Source of the DNA: Flavobacterium agri
Lineage (GTDB): Bacteria > Bacteroidota > Bacteroidia > Flavobacteriales > Flavobacteriaceae
Length of the DNA: 64,000 nt
Assembly: GCF_013401995.1 (NCBI RefSeq)
Contig: NZ_JACBJI010000007.1
Coordinates: forward strand, 62,864 to 126,863
Reading direction: 5' to 3'
A program made the position numbers and the translations under genes. Below the pieces are notes generated by a model, which saw only the letters and a program-made list of their open reading frames with translations, was not told the origin of the DNA and did no database searches. The stretch's first letter is position 1. Each line of letters starts with the position of its first letter. Positions 1 to 8,577 of this stretch are shown in pieces.

Positions 1-194
1 TCGATTTCACCGATTTCAGCAACAACGCTTTCTTCTCCGGAAAGGTCACGCGTTACCGACTGCGCAAAGCGTTCCGTCAAACCGAAGGCATCACGACTTT
101 CAACGGACGCGATTTTTATCTTTCCAACGAACATTTCCTTTTGCCGTGGATCATCAGCCGAAAACAGGAACTCCATCTGGTCCGGCTTGAATAA
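1..194 (+). CDS. C-terminal fragment of an unknown protein (5' end outside window)
   Basis: Only the last 63 codons are present, read in frame from base 3 to a TAA at 192-194. The fragment contains the stretch TEGITTFNGRDFYLSNE, which resembles one blade of a beta-propeller (an E-G-I-x(8)-FYLSNE pattern as in secreted esterase-like or propeller proteins), and ends in a basic tail. This resemblance is weak and I do not name a function. The codon pattern and the clean stop make it a believable coding end. Its neighbour on the right is convergent (minus strand), so it is not part of the efflux operon. Confidence 0.6.
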   Translation, partial: DFTDFSNNAFFSGKVTRYRLRKAFRQTEGITTFNGRDFYLSNEHFLLPWIISRKQELHLVRLE

Positions 195-338
195 TCTTAG
201 CCGCGAATTGCACGAATGCCACAAATAAATAACAGTAAAAGAGTAGTGAAATTAGTGCCATTCGTGGCAAACCAAACCGCCCTAAAAGTAAAAAGCCCTT
301 CCGAAGAAGAGCTTTCCACACAAAATGAAAACAAATAA
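195..338. repeat. Intergenic imperfect inverted repeat (CACGAATGCCAC / GTGCCATTCGTG)
   Basis: The spacer between two convergent genes holds GCACGAATGCCAC near 209-221 and GTGCCATTCGTGGC near 255-268, which are inverted copies with one or two mismatches. It could form a hairpin in either transcript. Degenerate CACGAATG-type repeats are common between genes in flavobacteria; this is from memory, not a search. Confidence 0.4.
289..317 (-). terminator. Rho-independent terminator of the efflux operon
   Basis: Ten-base stem AAAGCCCTTC (292-301) / GAAGAGCTTT (306-315). On the minus-strand RNA the loop is a stable UUCG tetraloop closed by C-G, followed by a run of U. It sits just after the stop of the outer-membrane factor gene. 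Confidence 0.75.
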
Positions 339-1757
339 TCATTTCCACCCACCGCCCAAAGAGCGGTAAAGTTCCACTGCGGCGTCAAGACGGGCTTTTT
401 TCTGCACCAACACCTGAAGCTCGCTTTGCAACAAATTATCCTGGGCCGTAATCACCTCGAGGTAATTCGCCATACCCGATTTGAACAGCAGGTCGGCATT
501 TTTCACGGCGGTTTGCAACGTATTCTTGCGACTGTCTGCCGCTTCGTACTGCAATTTGAGTTTGTCGATAGAAACCAAAGCGTTCGATACTTCGCCCACG
601 GCCACCAAAACCGATTGCCTGAACCCGATCACGGCTTTCTCGCGTTCGGCTTTCGAGACTTCGTATTGCGTACGAAGGCGTTTGCCGTTGAGCAAAGGCT
701 GCGTCAATCCGCCGGCGACCGTTCCGAACAAGGAAGCGGGCATCGTGAACCAATTGCTGGCTTCGAACGAATTCACACCAGCGGTCGCACTGATCGTAAG
801 CGACGGATACAGTTGGGCTTTCGTGACTCCGACTTCGGCGTTCATCTGTTGCAGATACAATTCGGAAGCTTTTACATCGGGACGAAGCGCGACCATTTGA
901 GAAGGTACACCCGCATCCAATTTATCGGCTACGGCCAATTGCGCCAACGAGGTTTTGCGGTCGATGGTTTTCGGGAAACTTCCGGTCAAAACGCTCAATG
1001 CATTTTCCTGGATTGCAATTTGTTGCTCCAAAAACGGAATCAATTGAGCCGCGACAAGACGTTGTGCTTCAGCTTGTTGTTTGGCCAAAGACGTCACCTG
1101 CCCCGAATCGTATCTGAGATTGATGATCTGCAGCGTCCTTTCGTTGAGTTCGAGGTTTTTGCGTGCCACTTCAAGTTGGGCATCAAGCATCAACAGGTTG
1201 TAGAAGCCGCGTGCGACATTCGAGACGATAATGGTTTGCAACGCATTTTTGGCTTCGGACGACTGTAAATATTGAGCCAAAGCCGATTTTTTGCGGTTCT
1301 TGATTTTTCCCCAAATGTCGGCTTCCCAACTCAAGGTTCCGGCGGCCGTGAAATCATCGATATGATGTTGACCGACGAACTGGCTCAGACTCAATCCGTT
1401 CAAACTGTTCTCGGACGGATTCGTAGAACTCGCGGTTACCTGAAGGTTCAACGTGGGCACATTTCCCCATTTTGCCTGAGACAAACGAAGACGTGCGATT
1501 TCGATGTTCTGTTGGGCAACCAGCAAATCGTTGTTGCGGACCAACGCACTGTCGACAAGGGTTTGCAGCGTATTGTCGGTAAAGAACGAACGCCAGTCCG
1601 TGTCTGCGATAGTGGCAGAAGATGTAGACGCAGCAACGTCCGAACGATAAGCCGCAGGAATCGCTTCCTTAGGCGTTTCAATGTCTTTCGAGACCTTACA
1701 AGCACTTGCGATAAGCAGCAAAACGCTTGCGGTCAGTATTTTTATGTGATTTTTCAT
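339..1757 (-). CDS. Outer-membrane efflux factor (TolC/NodT family lipoprotein)
   Basis: 472 residues. The N-terminus is a lipoprotein signal with lipobox LIASAC (Cys20). The rest has the two-fold repeated helical/strand layout of TolC-family proteins, with long Ala/Gln-rich helices and the typical motif LRPDVKASELYLQQMNAEVGVTKAQLYPSL split over the middle of the protein (positions about 285-310). It would form the outer-membrane channel that completes a tripartite pump with the two genes just upstream: the RND gene ends 12 bases before this start, so they are co-transcribed. A strong terminator follows. Family call is secure; the exported drug or metabolite cannot be read from sequence. Confidence 0.93.
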   Translation of the reverse strand: MKNHIKILTASVLLLIASACKVSKDIETPKEAIPAAYRSDVAASTSSATIADTDWRSFFTDNTLQTLVDSALVRNNDLLVAQQNIEIARLRLSQAKWGNVPTLNLQVTASSTNPSENSLNGLSLSQFVGQHHIDDFTAAGTLSWEADIWGKIKNRKKSALAQYLQSSEAKNALQTIIVSNVARGFYNLLMLDAQLEVARKNLELNERTLQIINLRYDSGQVTSLAKQQAEAQRLVAAQLIPFLEQQIAIQENALSVLTGSFPKTIDRKTSLAQLAVADKLDAGVPSQMVALRPDVKASELYLQQMNAEVGVTKAQLYPSLTISATAGVNSFEASNWFTMPASLFGTVAGGLTQPLLNGKRLRTQYEVSKAEREKAVIGFRQSVLVAVGEVSNALVSIDKLKLQYEAADSRKNTLQTAVKNADLLFKSGMANYLEVITAQDNLLQSELQVLVQKKARLDAAVELYRSLGGGWK

Positions 1758-1769
1758 GATGTCAGGATT

Positions 1770-4700
1770 TTAGGCGTGTACGATTTCGGTTTCAGGTTGA
1801 GATTGTACCGGTTTTTTAGACGAAACTTTTTCGTGCAGGTATTGGAATACGATGAACAGCACCGGAATGATCAAAATTCCGAGTACGACTCCCGTAATCA
1901 TACCGCCCGCAGCACCGATACTGATCGAGTGGTTACCCTGTGCAGACGGGCCTTTGGCGCGCATCATCGGCAACAAACCGACCACGAAAGCCAAAGACGT
2001 CATGATGATCGGACGCAGACGCAACTTGGCAGCTTCAAGCGAAGATGCCACGAGCGATTTGCCCGACCGTCGCCTTTGAGCCGCAAATTCCACAATCAGG
2101 ATCGCGTTTTTGGCGAGTAATCCGATAAGCATGATCAAAGCAACCTGAACGTAGATGTTGTTCGAAATGTCGGTCAGGCCGATCGCTGCGAACACTCCGA
2201 AAACGCCCGTAGGTATTGAAAGTATGACTGCAAGTGGCAATACATAGCTTTCGTATTGTGCGGCCAATAGGAAATAGATAAACAACAACGATAAGATGAA
2301 AATCACGGTCGATTGTCCAGCCGATGAAATCTCTTCGCGCGTCATACCCGAAAACTCGAATCCGTAACCGAAAGGCAAGGTTTGGGCGGCGACTTCCTCG
2401 ACTGCGCGGATCGCATCGCCCGAGCTGTAACCTGGTTTGGCGATCGCATTGACTCCGATAGAGTTGAACAAGTTGTATCGCGATGCGTTTTCAGGTCCGT
2501 AAACGCGTTCCAATTTGACGAGCGTTTTGATCGGTACCATTTCGCCTGTGCGGTTCTTCACGAAAATTCCGTCCAATGAAGAAATTTCGTTTCTGGAATC
2601 TTTGTCGGCCTGTACCATGACGCGGTAATATTTACCGAATCGGTTGAAATCCGACGCTTGGGCCGAACCGAAGTAGGCCTGCATCGTCTGCGTGATGTCT
2701 TTTACGCTTACGCCCAATTGCTCGGCCTTTACGTCGTCGATCTGCATGTCGTATTGAGGGAAATCGGCTTTGAACGATGAGAACGCGAACCCGATTTCAG
2801 GTCGTTTCATCAATTCACCTAGGAATTTATCCTTGATGCCGCTGAACTTTTGCAGACTTCCGCCGGTTTTGTCCTGCAGCACGAAATCGAGTCCGTCGAT
2901 GTTGCTGAATCCGGGAACGGTCGGGAAGGTGAACACGAAGAAATTCGCGCCTTTGATCGCACTGAGTTTGTCTTGTACGTCACCCATGATTTCGTTAATG
3001 TCGTCGATTGCTCCACGTTCGCCCGCTTTTTTGAGCAAGATGAACGCGACTGCAGACGACGGACTCGAAGATTGGGTCAACATATTGAAACCAGACAATC
3101 CCATGATGGTGCGTTGTGACGGCAGTTTCTGCAAGATCGCTTCGGCTTCCTGAACGACTTTCGTGGTTCTTTCCAAAGACGCTCCGGCCGGCATCGACAT
3201 CGAGATCGCGATGAATCCTTGGTCTTCAGACGGGATGAATCCTGTCGGTGTGCGTTTCACCATGATGACCGTTGCGACGATCACGACGGCCAACCCGCCA
3301 AGGCTTAACCATTTGTGACGTGTTAGGAAACGAAGGCTTCCGATATAATTGTTGGTCAATTTGTCGAATCCTTTGTTGAATCCGATAAAGAATTTTTCCT
3401 TGAACGATTTCTTTTCCGATGGCGCTTCCCCGAAATGGTTCGGTTCTTTAAGGAATAAAGCTGCCAACGCCGGACTCAACGTCAACGCGTTCAAAGCCGA
3501 AATCACGATCGCGATCGCCAAAGTGAACGCGAACTGACGGTAGAAAACCCCTGTCGAGCCTTCCATAAATCCTACGGGAAGGAACACGGCCGCCATGACC
3601 AGCGTGATCGAAATGATCGCCCCCGTGATCTCGCTCATCGCCGATATGGTGGCTGTTTTTGGCGGTAAATGCCGGTGTTCCATCTTCGCGTGTACGGCCT
3701 CGACGACCACGATCGCGTCATCGACGACGATACCGATGGCCAAGACGAGCGCGAACAGCGTAAGCAGGTTGATCGAGAATCCGAATACGGACATGAAGAA
3801 GAATGTTCCCAAAATCGCGACCGGAACCGCGATGGCCGGAATGATCGTCGATCGGAAATCCTGCAAGAACAGGAATACCACGATAAATACGAGGACAAAC
3901 GCCTCTACCAAAGTGGAAACGACTTGTTTGATCGACGCGTCGAGTGAATCTTTGGTGTTGTAGAGAATCAGATATTTGACGCCTTTCGGGAAGTCTTTTT
4001 CTGCTTTTTTCATCAGATCGGCGATCGCGATCTGGATTTCGTTCGAGTTCGATCCGGCGAGCTGCATCGTGGCGATGTTGATGCCGGGTTTTCCGTTCGT
4101 ACGAGTATAATTTCCGTAAGTGTAAGCGCCGAATTCGATTTTGGCGACGTCTTTCAAGCGCAATACCGAACCGTCGGGATTCGAACGGATGACGATGTTT
4201 TCGTATTCGGCAGGCTTGTTGAGTTTCCCTTTGTATTTGATCACGTATTCGAACGCTTCTTTGCTGCTTTCGCCGAATTTACCGGGAGCGGCTTCGAGGT
4301 TTTTGTCCTGGATCGCGCCGATGACTTCTTTCGGAGTCAGATTGTACGAGGCCATTTGCGACGGCTTGAGCCACACGCGCATCGAATAATCTTTGTTTCC
4401 GCCGAAAATGAGTGATTGTCCTACGCCCGGAATCCTCCTGATTTCAGGGATGATGTTGATTTGTGCGTAGTTGGCAAGGAAGGTTTGGTCGTATTGTTTT
4501 TCGTCTTCCGAATACATATCGACGACCATGATCAAGCTGTTTTGCTGCTTGGTCGTGGTGATTCCGGCAAGCACGACTTCCGAAGGCAACTGGCTTACCG
4601 CCTGGGACACGCGATTCTGTACGTTTACCGCTGCCTGATCGGGATTTGTGCCGAGCTTGAAGTAAACGGTGATGACCAATGACCCGTCGTTACTGGCGGT

Positions 4701-4940
4701 AGAGCTCATATAGCTCATGTTTTCGACACCGTTTATGGCTTCTTCCAGAGACGGTGCGACCGAGCGTAAAATGGTTTCCGCGTTGGCGCCCGGATAGAAG
4801 GCGGTCACCTGTACGGCCGGAGGCGCGATGTCAGGAAACTGTTGAAGCGGAAGTCTGGTAAGCCCCAAGATCCCGACAATCACGAGCAAAATCGAGATTA
4901 CCGTTGCCAATACGGGGCGTTCTATGAATTTTTTGAACAT
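1770..4940 (-). CDS. RND multidrug efflux pump, HAE1 (AcrB-like) family
   Basis: 1056 residues, close to AcrB length (about 1050). It starts with the inner-membrane helix of HAE1 pumps (MFKKFIERPVLATVISILL) and has two large periplasmic loops, each followed by a block of membrane helices. The proton-relay aspartates are visible in GIVVDDAIVVVEAV of the fourth helix. It should sit in the inner membrane and export hydrophobic compounds by proton antiport, together with the adaptor gene upstream (105 bases away) and the TolC-like gene downstream. The 105-base gap to the adaptor shows no clear terminator, so one operon is likely. The gene looks intact. Confidence 0.95.
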   Translation of the reverse strand: MFKKFIERPVLATVISILLVIVGILGLTRLPLQQFPDIAPPAVQVTAFYPGANAETILRSVAPSLEEAINGVENMSYMSSTASNDGSLVITVYFKLGTNPDQAAVNVQNRVSQAVSQLPSEVVLAGITTTKQQNSLIMVVDMYSEDEKQYDQTFLANYAQINIIPEIRRIPGVGQSLIFGGNKDYSMRVWLKPSQMASYNLTPKEVIGAIQDKNLEAAPGKFGESSKEAFEYVIKYKGKLNKPAEYENIVIRSNPDGSVLRLKDVAKIEFGAYTYGNYTRTNGKPGINIATMQLAGSNSNEIQIAIADLMKKAEKDFPKGVKYLILYNTKDSLDASIKQVVSTLVEAFVLVFIVVFLFLQDFRSTIIPAIAVPVAILGTFFFMSVFGFSINLLTLFALVLAIGIVVDDAIVVVEAVHAKMEHRHLPPKTATISAMSEITGAIISITLVMAAVFLPVGFMEGSTGVFYRQFAFTLAIAIVISALNALTLSPALAALFLKEPNHFGEAPSEKKSFKEKFFIGFNKGFDKLTNNYIGSLRFLTRHKWLSLGGLAVVIVATVIMVKRTPTGFIPSEDQGFIAISMSMPAGASLERTTKVVQEAEAILQKLPSQRTIMGLSGFNMLTQSSSPSSAVAFILLKKAGERGAIDDINEIMGDVQDKLSAIKGANFFVFTFPTVPGFSNIDGLDFVLQDKTGGSLQKFSGIKDKFLGELMKRPEIGFAFSSFKADFPQYDMQIDDVKAEQLGVSVKDITQTMQAYFGSAQASDFNRFGKYYRVMVQADKDSRNEISSLDGIFVKNRTGEMVPIKTLVKLERVYGPENASRYNLFNSIGVNAIAKPGYSSGDAIRAVEEVAAQTLPFGYGFEFSGMTREEISSAGQSTVIFILSLLFIYFLLAAQYESYVLPLAVILSIPTGVFGVFAAIGLTDISNNIYVQVALIMLIGLLAKNAILIVEFAAQRRRSGKSLVASSLEAAKLRLRPIIMTSLAFVVGLLPMMRAKGPSAQGNHSISIGAAGGMITGVVLGILIIPVLFIVFQYLHEKVSSKKPVQSQPETEIVHA

Positions 4941-5045
4941 GTTTTCTTGTGTGTGAGTTTTTAAAAATTGTTCCGAATAGGATAGGGAAGTCCTGTCCGG
5001 CTGCTTGTGACAACCGGAAACAGTCTGATTCCCTTGGGTTAAGGC

Positions 5046-6176
5046 TTAGTTCTTGGCCAGAATTTTCTCTTCTTCGGGTTTGATGATGGCGCCTTCCTGA
5101 AGGTTCTCGAATCCTTTGAAAACGATTCGGTCGCCAGGTTTTACGCCACTTTCGACGAGATAGGAATTGTCGGTTTTACCGGAAACCGCAATCGGTTGCT
5201 TCGAAACTTTGTTCGATTTGTCTACGGTAAATACAAAAATCTTATCTTGTATTTCGATGGTCGCTTCCTGAGGTACCAAAATGGCGTCGCTATGTGGCAG
5301 GCTCAACAATACTTTCCCTGTATTTCCGGAGCGCAAAAGTCCTTTGGCGTTCGGAAATTTGGCGCGAAGTGTGATCGCTCCGGTAGTTTTGTCGAATTGG
5401 CCGTCGATCATGTCGATGCGCCCTGTTTGTTCGTAGGCCGAATTGTCTGAAAGTACCAATTTTACGGCAGGCAATTTTTTCAACTTCTCGTTCAAGGTCG
5501 CGCCTTCGTGATCGGTTTTGAAACGGATGAAGTCGGATTCGCCCAGTGAGAAGTAAGCATAAACTTCGTGCACGTCAGACAAAGTTGTCATTGCTTCGAA
5601 ATCTGCCGGTGAAACGAGGCTGCCTTGTTTTTTTGGCAAACGTCCGATATAACCGCTAACCGGGGCCGAAATACTCGTATAACCGAGGTTAATCTTTGCC
5701 GAACCTACGGCAGCACGTGCTTGCTCAACATTAGCCGTAGCAATTTTAAAAGCTGCTTTCGCTGTTTTGAGCTGATAGTCCGAAACAACGTTATTGGCAA
5801 CTAACGGGGTTAGTTTTTCTACCTCGAGTTGAGCGTTGGTTTGGGCGGCTTCGGCGGCGCGCAATTGTGCGGTCGCATTGTTCAATTGTTCGCGGAACGG
5901 TTGTTCGTTGATTTTGAATAGCGGTTGGCCTTTGGTTACATAAGCTCCTTCGTCTACGAGGATTCTTTCAAGATTACCGCTTACTTGAGGACGGATTTCT
6001 ATATCGACCGTACCTTGTAAAGCAGCAGGAAATTCTGCGTCGGTTACGGCGTCGGTATTGGCGATGCTGATTACCGGTAGGGCAGGCGCAGCGGCTTGAG
6101 GAGCGCTAGCCTGATTGTGGGCACAAGCTGTTATAATGAGTGCGCCTATCGCATAAAAAAACAAACTATTTTTCAT
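5046..6176 (-). CDS. RND efflux periplasmic adaptor (membrane fusion protein)
   Basis: 376 residues with a lipoprotein signal ending in the lipobox IITAC (Cys18). The chain follows the MFP plan: biotinyl-lipoyl half (VDIEIRPQVSGNLERILVDEG, about 55-75), a coiled-coil hairpin of alternating Ala/Gln/Lys (about 95-160), the second lipoyl half (NLGYTSISAPVSGYIGRLP, about 168-186), then beta-barrel and membrane-proximal domains (KPGDRIVFKGFENLQEG near the end). It bridges the RND pump and the TolC-like factor. First gene of the pump operon; its leader contains TetR-type operators and a short ORF. Confidence 0.94.
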   Translation of the reverse strand: MKNSLFFYAIGALIITACAHNQASAPQAAAPALPVISIANTDAVTDAEFPAALQGTVDIEIRPQVSGNLERILVDEGAYVTKGQPLFKINEQPFREQLNNATAQLRAAEAAQTNAQLEVEKLTPLVANNVVSDYQLKTAKAAFKIATANVEQARAAVGSAKINLGYTSISAPVSGYIGRLPKKQGSLVSPADFEAMTTLSDVHEVYAYFSLGESDFIRFKTDHEGATLNEKLKKLPAVKLVLSDNSAYEQTGRIDMIDGQFDKTTGAITLRAKFPNAKGLLRSGNTGKVLLSLPHSDAILVPQEATIEIQDKIFVFTVDKSNKVSKQPIAVSGKTDNSYLVESGVKPGDRIVFKGFENLQEGAIIKPEEEKILAKN

Positions 6177-6227
6177 TTTGTGGAGTATTAAATATGGATG
6201 GATTGAATTGATTGATGTTTTTGATGA

Positions 6228-6314
6228 TTAGTTTGAAAGGAAATGCGCCTTGTCCAGATTGGCGCGTGCAAAAAGTCGCACACAGGCTTTACAACGTTTG
6301 ACAATAATTCTCAT
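6228..6314 (-). CDS. Possible leader peptide (28 codons) upstream of the efflux adaptor gene
   Basis: A short ORF runs from ATG at 6314-6312 to TAA at 6230-6228. It begins MRIIVKRCKACVRLF, is strongly basic and has a CxxC pair. The surrounding spacer is very AT-rich but this stretch is GC-rich, as expected of codons under selection. It lies downstream of the operator at 6344 and 51 bases upstream of the adaptor gene. It could be a regulatory upstream ORF or a small basic membrane-active peptide. I recognise no family, and chance cannot be excluded. Confidence 0.4.
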   Translation of the reverse strand: MRIIVKRCKACVRLFARANLDKAHFLSN

Positions 6315-6342
6315 AGCTATTGTTTTATTTAGGTTATTTTTT

Positions 6343-6355
6343 CTAACAGCGTTAA
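6343..6355. promoter_or_regulatory. Operator-like inverted repeat CTAAC-AGC-GTTAA
   Basis: TAAC and GTTA half-sites separated by three bases, identical in layout to the element in front of the tetR gene. It lies about 170 bases upstream of the adaptor start and upstream of the leader ORF. Confidence 0.6.
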
Positions 6356-6457
6356 CTTAAAAGACCCGCGATTCTATAATTTTACAAAAAGTTCATCCTT
6401 CAAAAAAAATTTAAAGCGATGCCTTCTTATTTCAATTTATTATCTCGGTTATCTTAC

Positions 6458-6470
6458 TTAACAGTGTTAA
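6458..6470. promoter_or_regulatory. Operator-like inverted repeat TTAAC-AGT-GTTAA
   Basis: Perfect five-base arms around a three-base spacer, in the spacer between tetR and the pump operon. Second of the two operators in front of the efflux genes. Confidence 0.6.
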
Positions 6471-6571
6471 CCAACTCGCTTTAAAAAAATCAAAACCTAC
6501 TTCCCGCATGATGCGTATATAAATTTTGATCTTTGATTCTTGGTGACTTTTTAAAATTACCAAGAAGCTTT

Positions 6572-7162
6572 TTAATCTTTCAGCGATCGGATTATTCCAC
6601 TTATCGCATCCTTGAGGATTTGCGTATTCATTTCTCCATCGAGGCCGTTTCCGACAATATTGATCGAGATCAAACCGTGTACGACAGAAAACAATGTAAA
6701 ATATTTTTGCTTGACTACATCGGGTATCGGATAACCGTTCATCACGTTTCCGATAGCATCCAGAAACAAATTGTATTGTAATTCCGCTTCTGGCACTTTC
6801 ATCATACAACAGGTCATTTCGACTCCGAACATCACCTGATACATTTCGCGGTTCTTGAACGCAAACGCCCAAAAATTCATCCACATTGCCTCGAGTAGCT
6901 CCTCAGGATCTGAAATCTGATCTTTGAGATCTTTCAACTCGTTATATAATTGAAGAAAACCTTTCTTAGTGATTTCCATCAAAATGGCATCCTTATTCGA
7001 AAAATGCTCATAAATTACCGGTGGTGTATATTCTATATCATCGGCAATTTTTCGCATATTCAATCCTTGCCAGCCTTCTGCCTTTACGATTCTGTAAGCA
7101 GCCTCGAGAATTTTACATCTCGTTTCTTCCTTCTGCCTAAGAATCCTGTCCTTACTTCCCAT
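6572..7162 (-). CDS. TetR-family repressor of the efflux operon (WHG-type C-terminal domain)
   Basis: 196 residues from the start chosen at 7162 (MGSKDRIL). An ATG eight codons further upstream would overlap the operator, so the later one is preferred. The N-terminal TetR helix-turn-helix reads GLNMRKIADDIEYTPPVIYEHFSNKDAIL (two stretches, about residues 36-64). The C-terminal part, with MWMNFWAFAFKNREMYQVMF, matches the WHG-like ligand-binding domain. It probably represses itself and the pump genes through the TAAC-N3-GTTA palindromes, one of which begins 18 bases upstream of its own start. Effector unknown. Confidence 0.92.
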   Translation of the reverse strand: MGSKDRILRQKEETRCKILEAAYRIVKAEGWQGLNMRKIADDIEYTPPVIYEHFSNKDAILMEITKKGFLQLYNELKDLKDQISDPEELLEAMWMNFWAFAFKNREMYQVMFGVEMTCCMMKVPEAELQYNLFLDAIGNVMNGYPIPDVVKQKYFTLFSVVHGLISINIVGNGLDGEMNTQILKDAISGIIRSLKD

Positions 7163-7179
7163 AACAAGAATAAATAAAT

Positions 7180-7192
7180 CTAACAATGTTAG
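7180..7192. promoter_or_regulatory. Autoregulatory operator CTAAC-AAT-GTTAG of tetR
   Basis: Five-base inverted arms around three bases, placed immediately downstream of the tetR -7 box, where a bound repressor would block transcription start. Confidence 0.7.
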
Positions 7193-7193
7193 G

Positions 7194-7225
7194 CAAAGTT
7201 AAATCAAATGATTTTACGGTTACAA
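7194..7225 (-). promoter_or_regulatory. tetR promoter (TTG-N21-TAACTTTG)
   Basis: On the minus strand TTG (7225-7223) is followed after 21 bases by TAACTTTG (7201-7194), fitting the Bacteroidota TTG / TAnnTTTG pattern. The operator abuts it. Confidence 0.65.
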
Positions 7226-7466
7226 TTTTTTTGTATCGTTTTTAACTATCAAACCGACAGTTTTTGATTATTATCCCCTAAAAGTGCTGATTTTGTTGGG
7301 GTTAATAAAATTTCGTTTACGGGAATATTTTCAATTTTTGTCTAAACCGCACTGTTTTTCTTTCAATTAGTCAATTGACATTGACCAATAAGGCATATGG
7401 AGAAATCCTAAATTATTGGGTATCCAAATCAACTTTCACGTATTTTTACAAGATAAACCTCTAATC

Positions 7467-8546
7467 ATGATGCGAATTCTTGTCGTCGGCCTTTTTGTGC
7501 TGGCATCGTTTGGTACATCCCAAAAAACAGAATCACCTTACACTACAACCGGGCGAATCGAAACCACAAAAGACAACAAAGTACTGCTTATAGGATCGGC
7601 CTCGTCGGTCAGTTTCAATTTCAGGGGAAGGAATTGCAGCATTTCACTTCAAAACGCCACGGCGAACCACAATTATGTTTCCCTGGAACTCGATGGCGAC
7701 TATATCGGACGATATCGCATAGAAGCAGGTTCGGCAAAAGACTACAACGTTCCTGTTTCCAAAAATTACAAACAGCACACCTTGCGCATTTTCAAAGCGA
7801 CCGAAGCAGCAAATGGAGTTGTCGTTTTTAATGGCGCGAAAGCGGAAAACATCACCAAATTCAAAATCGGTACACCAAAAAAAGTTGAATTCATCGGCAA
7901 TTCCATAACATCGGGAATGGGCAATGACGTACTTCAGGTGCCATGCGATAAAGGCGAGTGGTTCGACCAACACAACGCATATTGGGCGTATGGACCGATT
8001 TTGTCACGTTCGCTCAAATTCGATTTTTTATTGAGTTCGGTTTCCGGAATCGGCATTTACAGGAACTGGAACGATGAGAACCAAATCGAACCGATCATGC
8101 CCGACGTGTATGAAAACCTTTACCTGAACAAAGACACGTCCAAGAAATTCGATGCGAAATACCAACCCGATTTGGTCAGCATTGGTCTCGGGACTAACGA
8201 TTTATCCGATGGAGACGGCAGAAAACCGCGCCTTGCGTTCAATGAGAAAAAGTACGTTTCCAATTACGTGAACTTCATCAAAAAAATCTACAAACGCTAT
8301 CCTAAAACCCGTATCGTATTGCTTACCAGCCCAATGATTTCGGGCAAAAAGAACACCGTTTTGGTCAAATGCCTCAAAGAAGTGATCTCGAATTTCGCTT
8401 CAGACAAAACCCACAAGCCCATCGAACTTTTCGAATTCAAACCGATGACACCCCAAGGTTGCGGCAACCACCCCGACATAAACGACCACAGGCAGATGGC
8501 CGAACAACTCGAACCCGTATTCAAGCGGCTGCTCGAGCTCAAATGA
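7467..8546 (+). CDS. Secreted SGNH/GDSL esterase, carbohydrate esterase family 2-like
   Basis: 359 residues from the ATG at 7467; the longer ORF adds 17 codons that do not look like a signal, whereas MMRILVVGLFVLASFGTSQ does. The N-terminal half is a jelly-roll (FRGRNCSISLQNATANHNYV). The C-terminal half is an SGNH hydrolase with block I FIGNSIT (nucleophile Ser), block III GLGTNDL (Asn) and the catalytic pair in NHPDINDH near the end. This arrangement is that of CE2 deacetylases acting on xylan, mannan or gluco-oligosaccharides. The GH3 gene starts 31 bases downstream on the same strand, so a shared transcript and substrate are likely. Confidence 0.82.
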   Translation: MMRILVVGLFVLASFGTSQKTESPYTTTGRIETTKDNKVLLIGSASSVSFNFRGRNCSISLQNATANHNYVSLELDGDYIGRYRIEAGSAKDYNVPVSKNYKQHTLRIFKATEAANGVVVFNGAKAENITKFKIGTPKKVEFIGNSITSGMGNDVLQVPCDKGEWFDQHNAYWAYGPILSRSLKFDFLLSSVSGIGIYRNWNDENQIEPIMPDVYENLYLNKDTSKKFDAKYQPDLVSIGLGTNDLSDGDGRKPRLAFNEKKYVSNYVNFIKKIYKRYPKTRIVLLTSPMISGKKNTVLVKCLKEVISNFASDKTHKPIELFEFKPMTPQGCGNHPDINDHRQMAEQLEPVFKRLLELK

Positions 8547-8577
8547 CAATTGCAAACCTCTATAACTTCTAAAAATC

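Larger units (their letters stand above)
6177..6571 (-). other. 395-base regulatory spacer between tetR and the efflux operon
   Basis: No large gene lies here. It contains two TAAC-N3-GTTA operators, a 28-codon leader ORF in a local GC-rich patch, and otherwise AT-rich DNA. No clear TAnnTTTG box was found on the minus strand, so the operon start site is not placed. Confidence 0.6.
7163..7466. other. Divergent intergenic region between tetR and the CE2-like esterase
   Basis: Holds the tetR promoter and operator (7180-7225). The rest is AT-rich, with a weak CCCC/GGGG hairpin near 7274-7298; I see no gene and no convincing promoter for the rightward esterase. Confidence 0.5.

Noticed and set aside
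426..1268. 280-codon plus-strand open frame
   Set aside because: It is antisense to the TolC-family gene, has no signal or motif, and is rich in Arg/Phe/Gln, as expected of a shadow frame.
1272..2120. 282-codon plus-strand open frame
   Set aside because: Antisense to the TolC-like and RND genes, low-complexity Arg-rich translation, no family feature.
6432..6884. 150-codon minus-strand open frame overlapping tetR
   Set aside because: Shares most of its length with the TetR gene in another frame and has no family feature; only the spacer part is free of genes.
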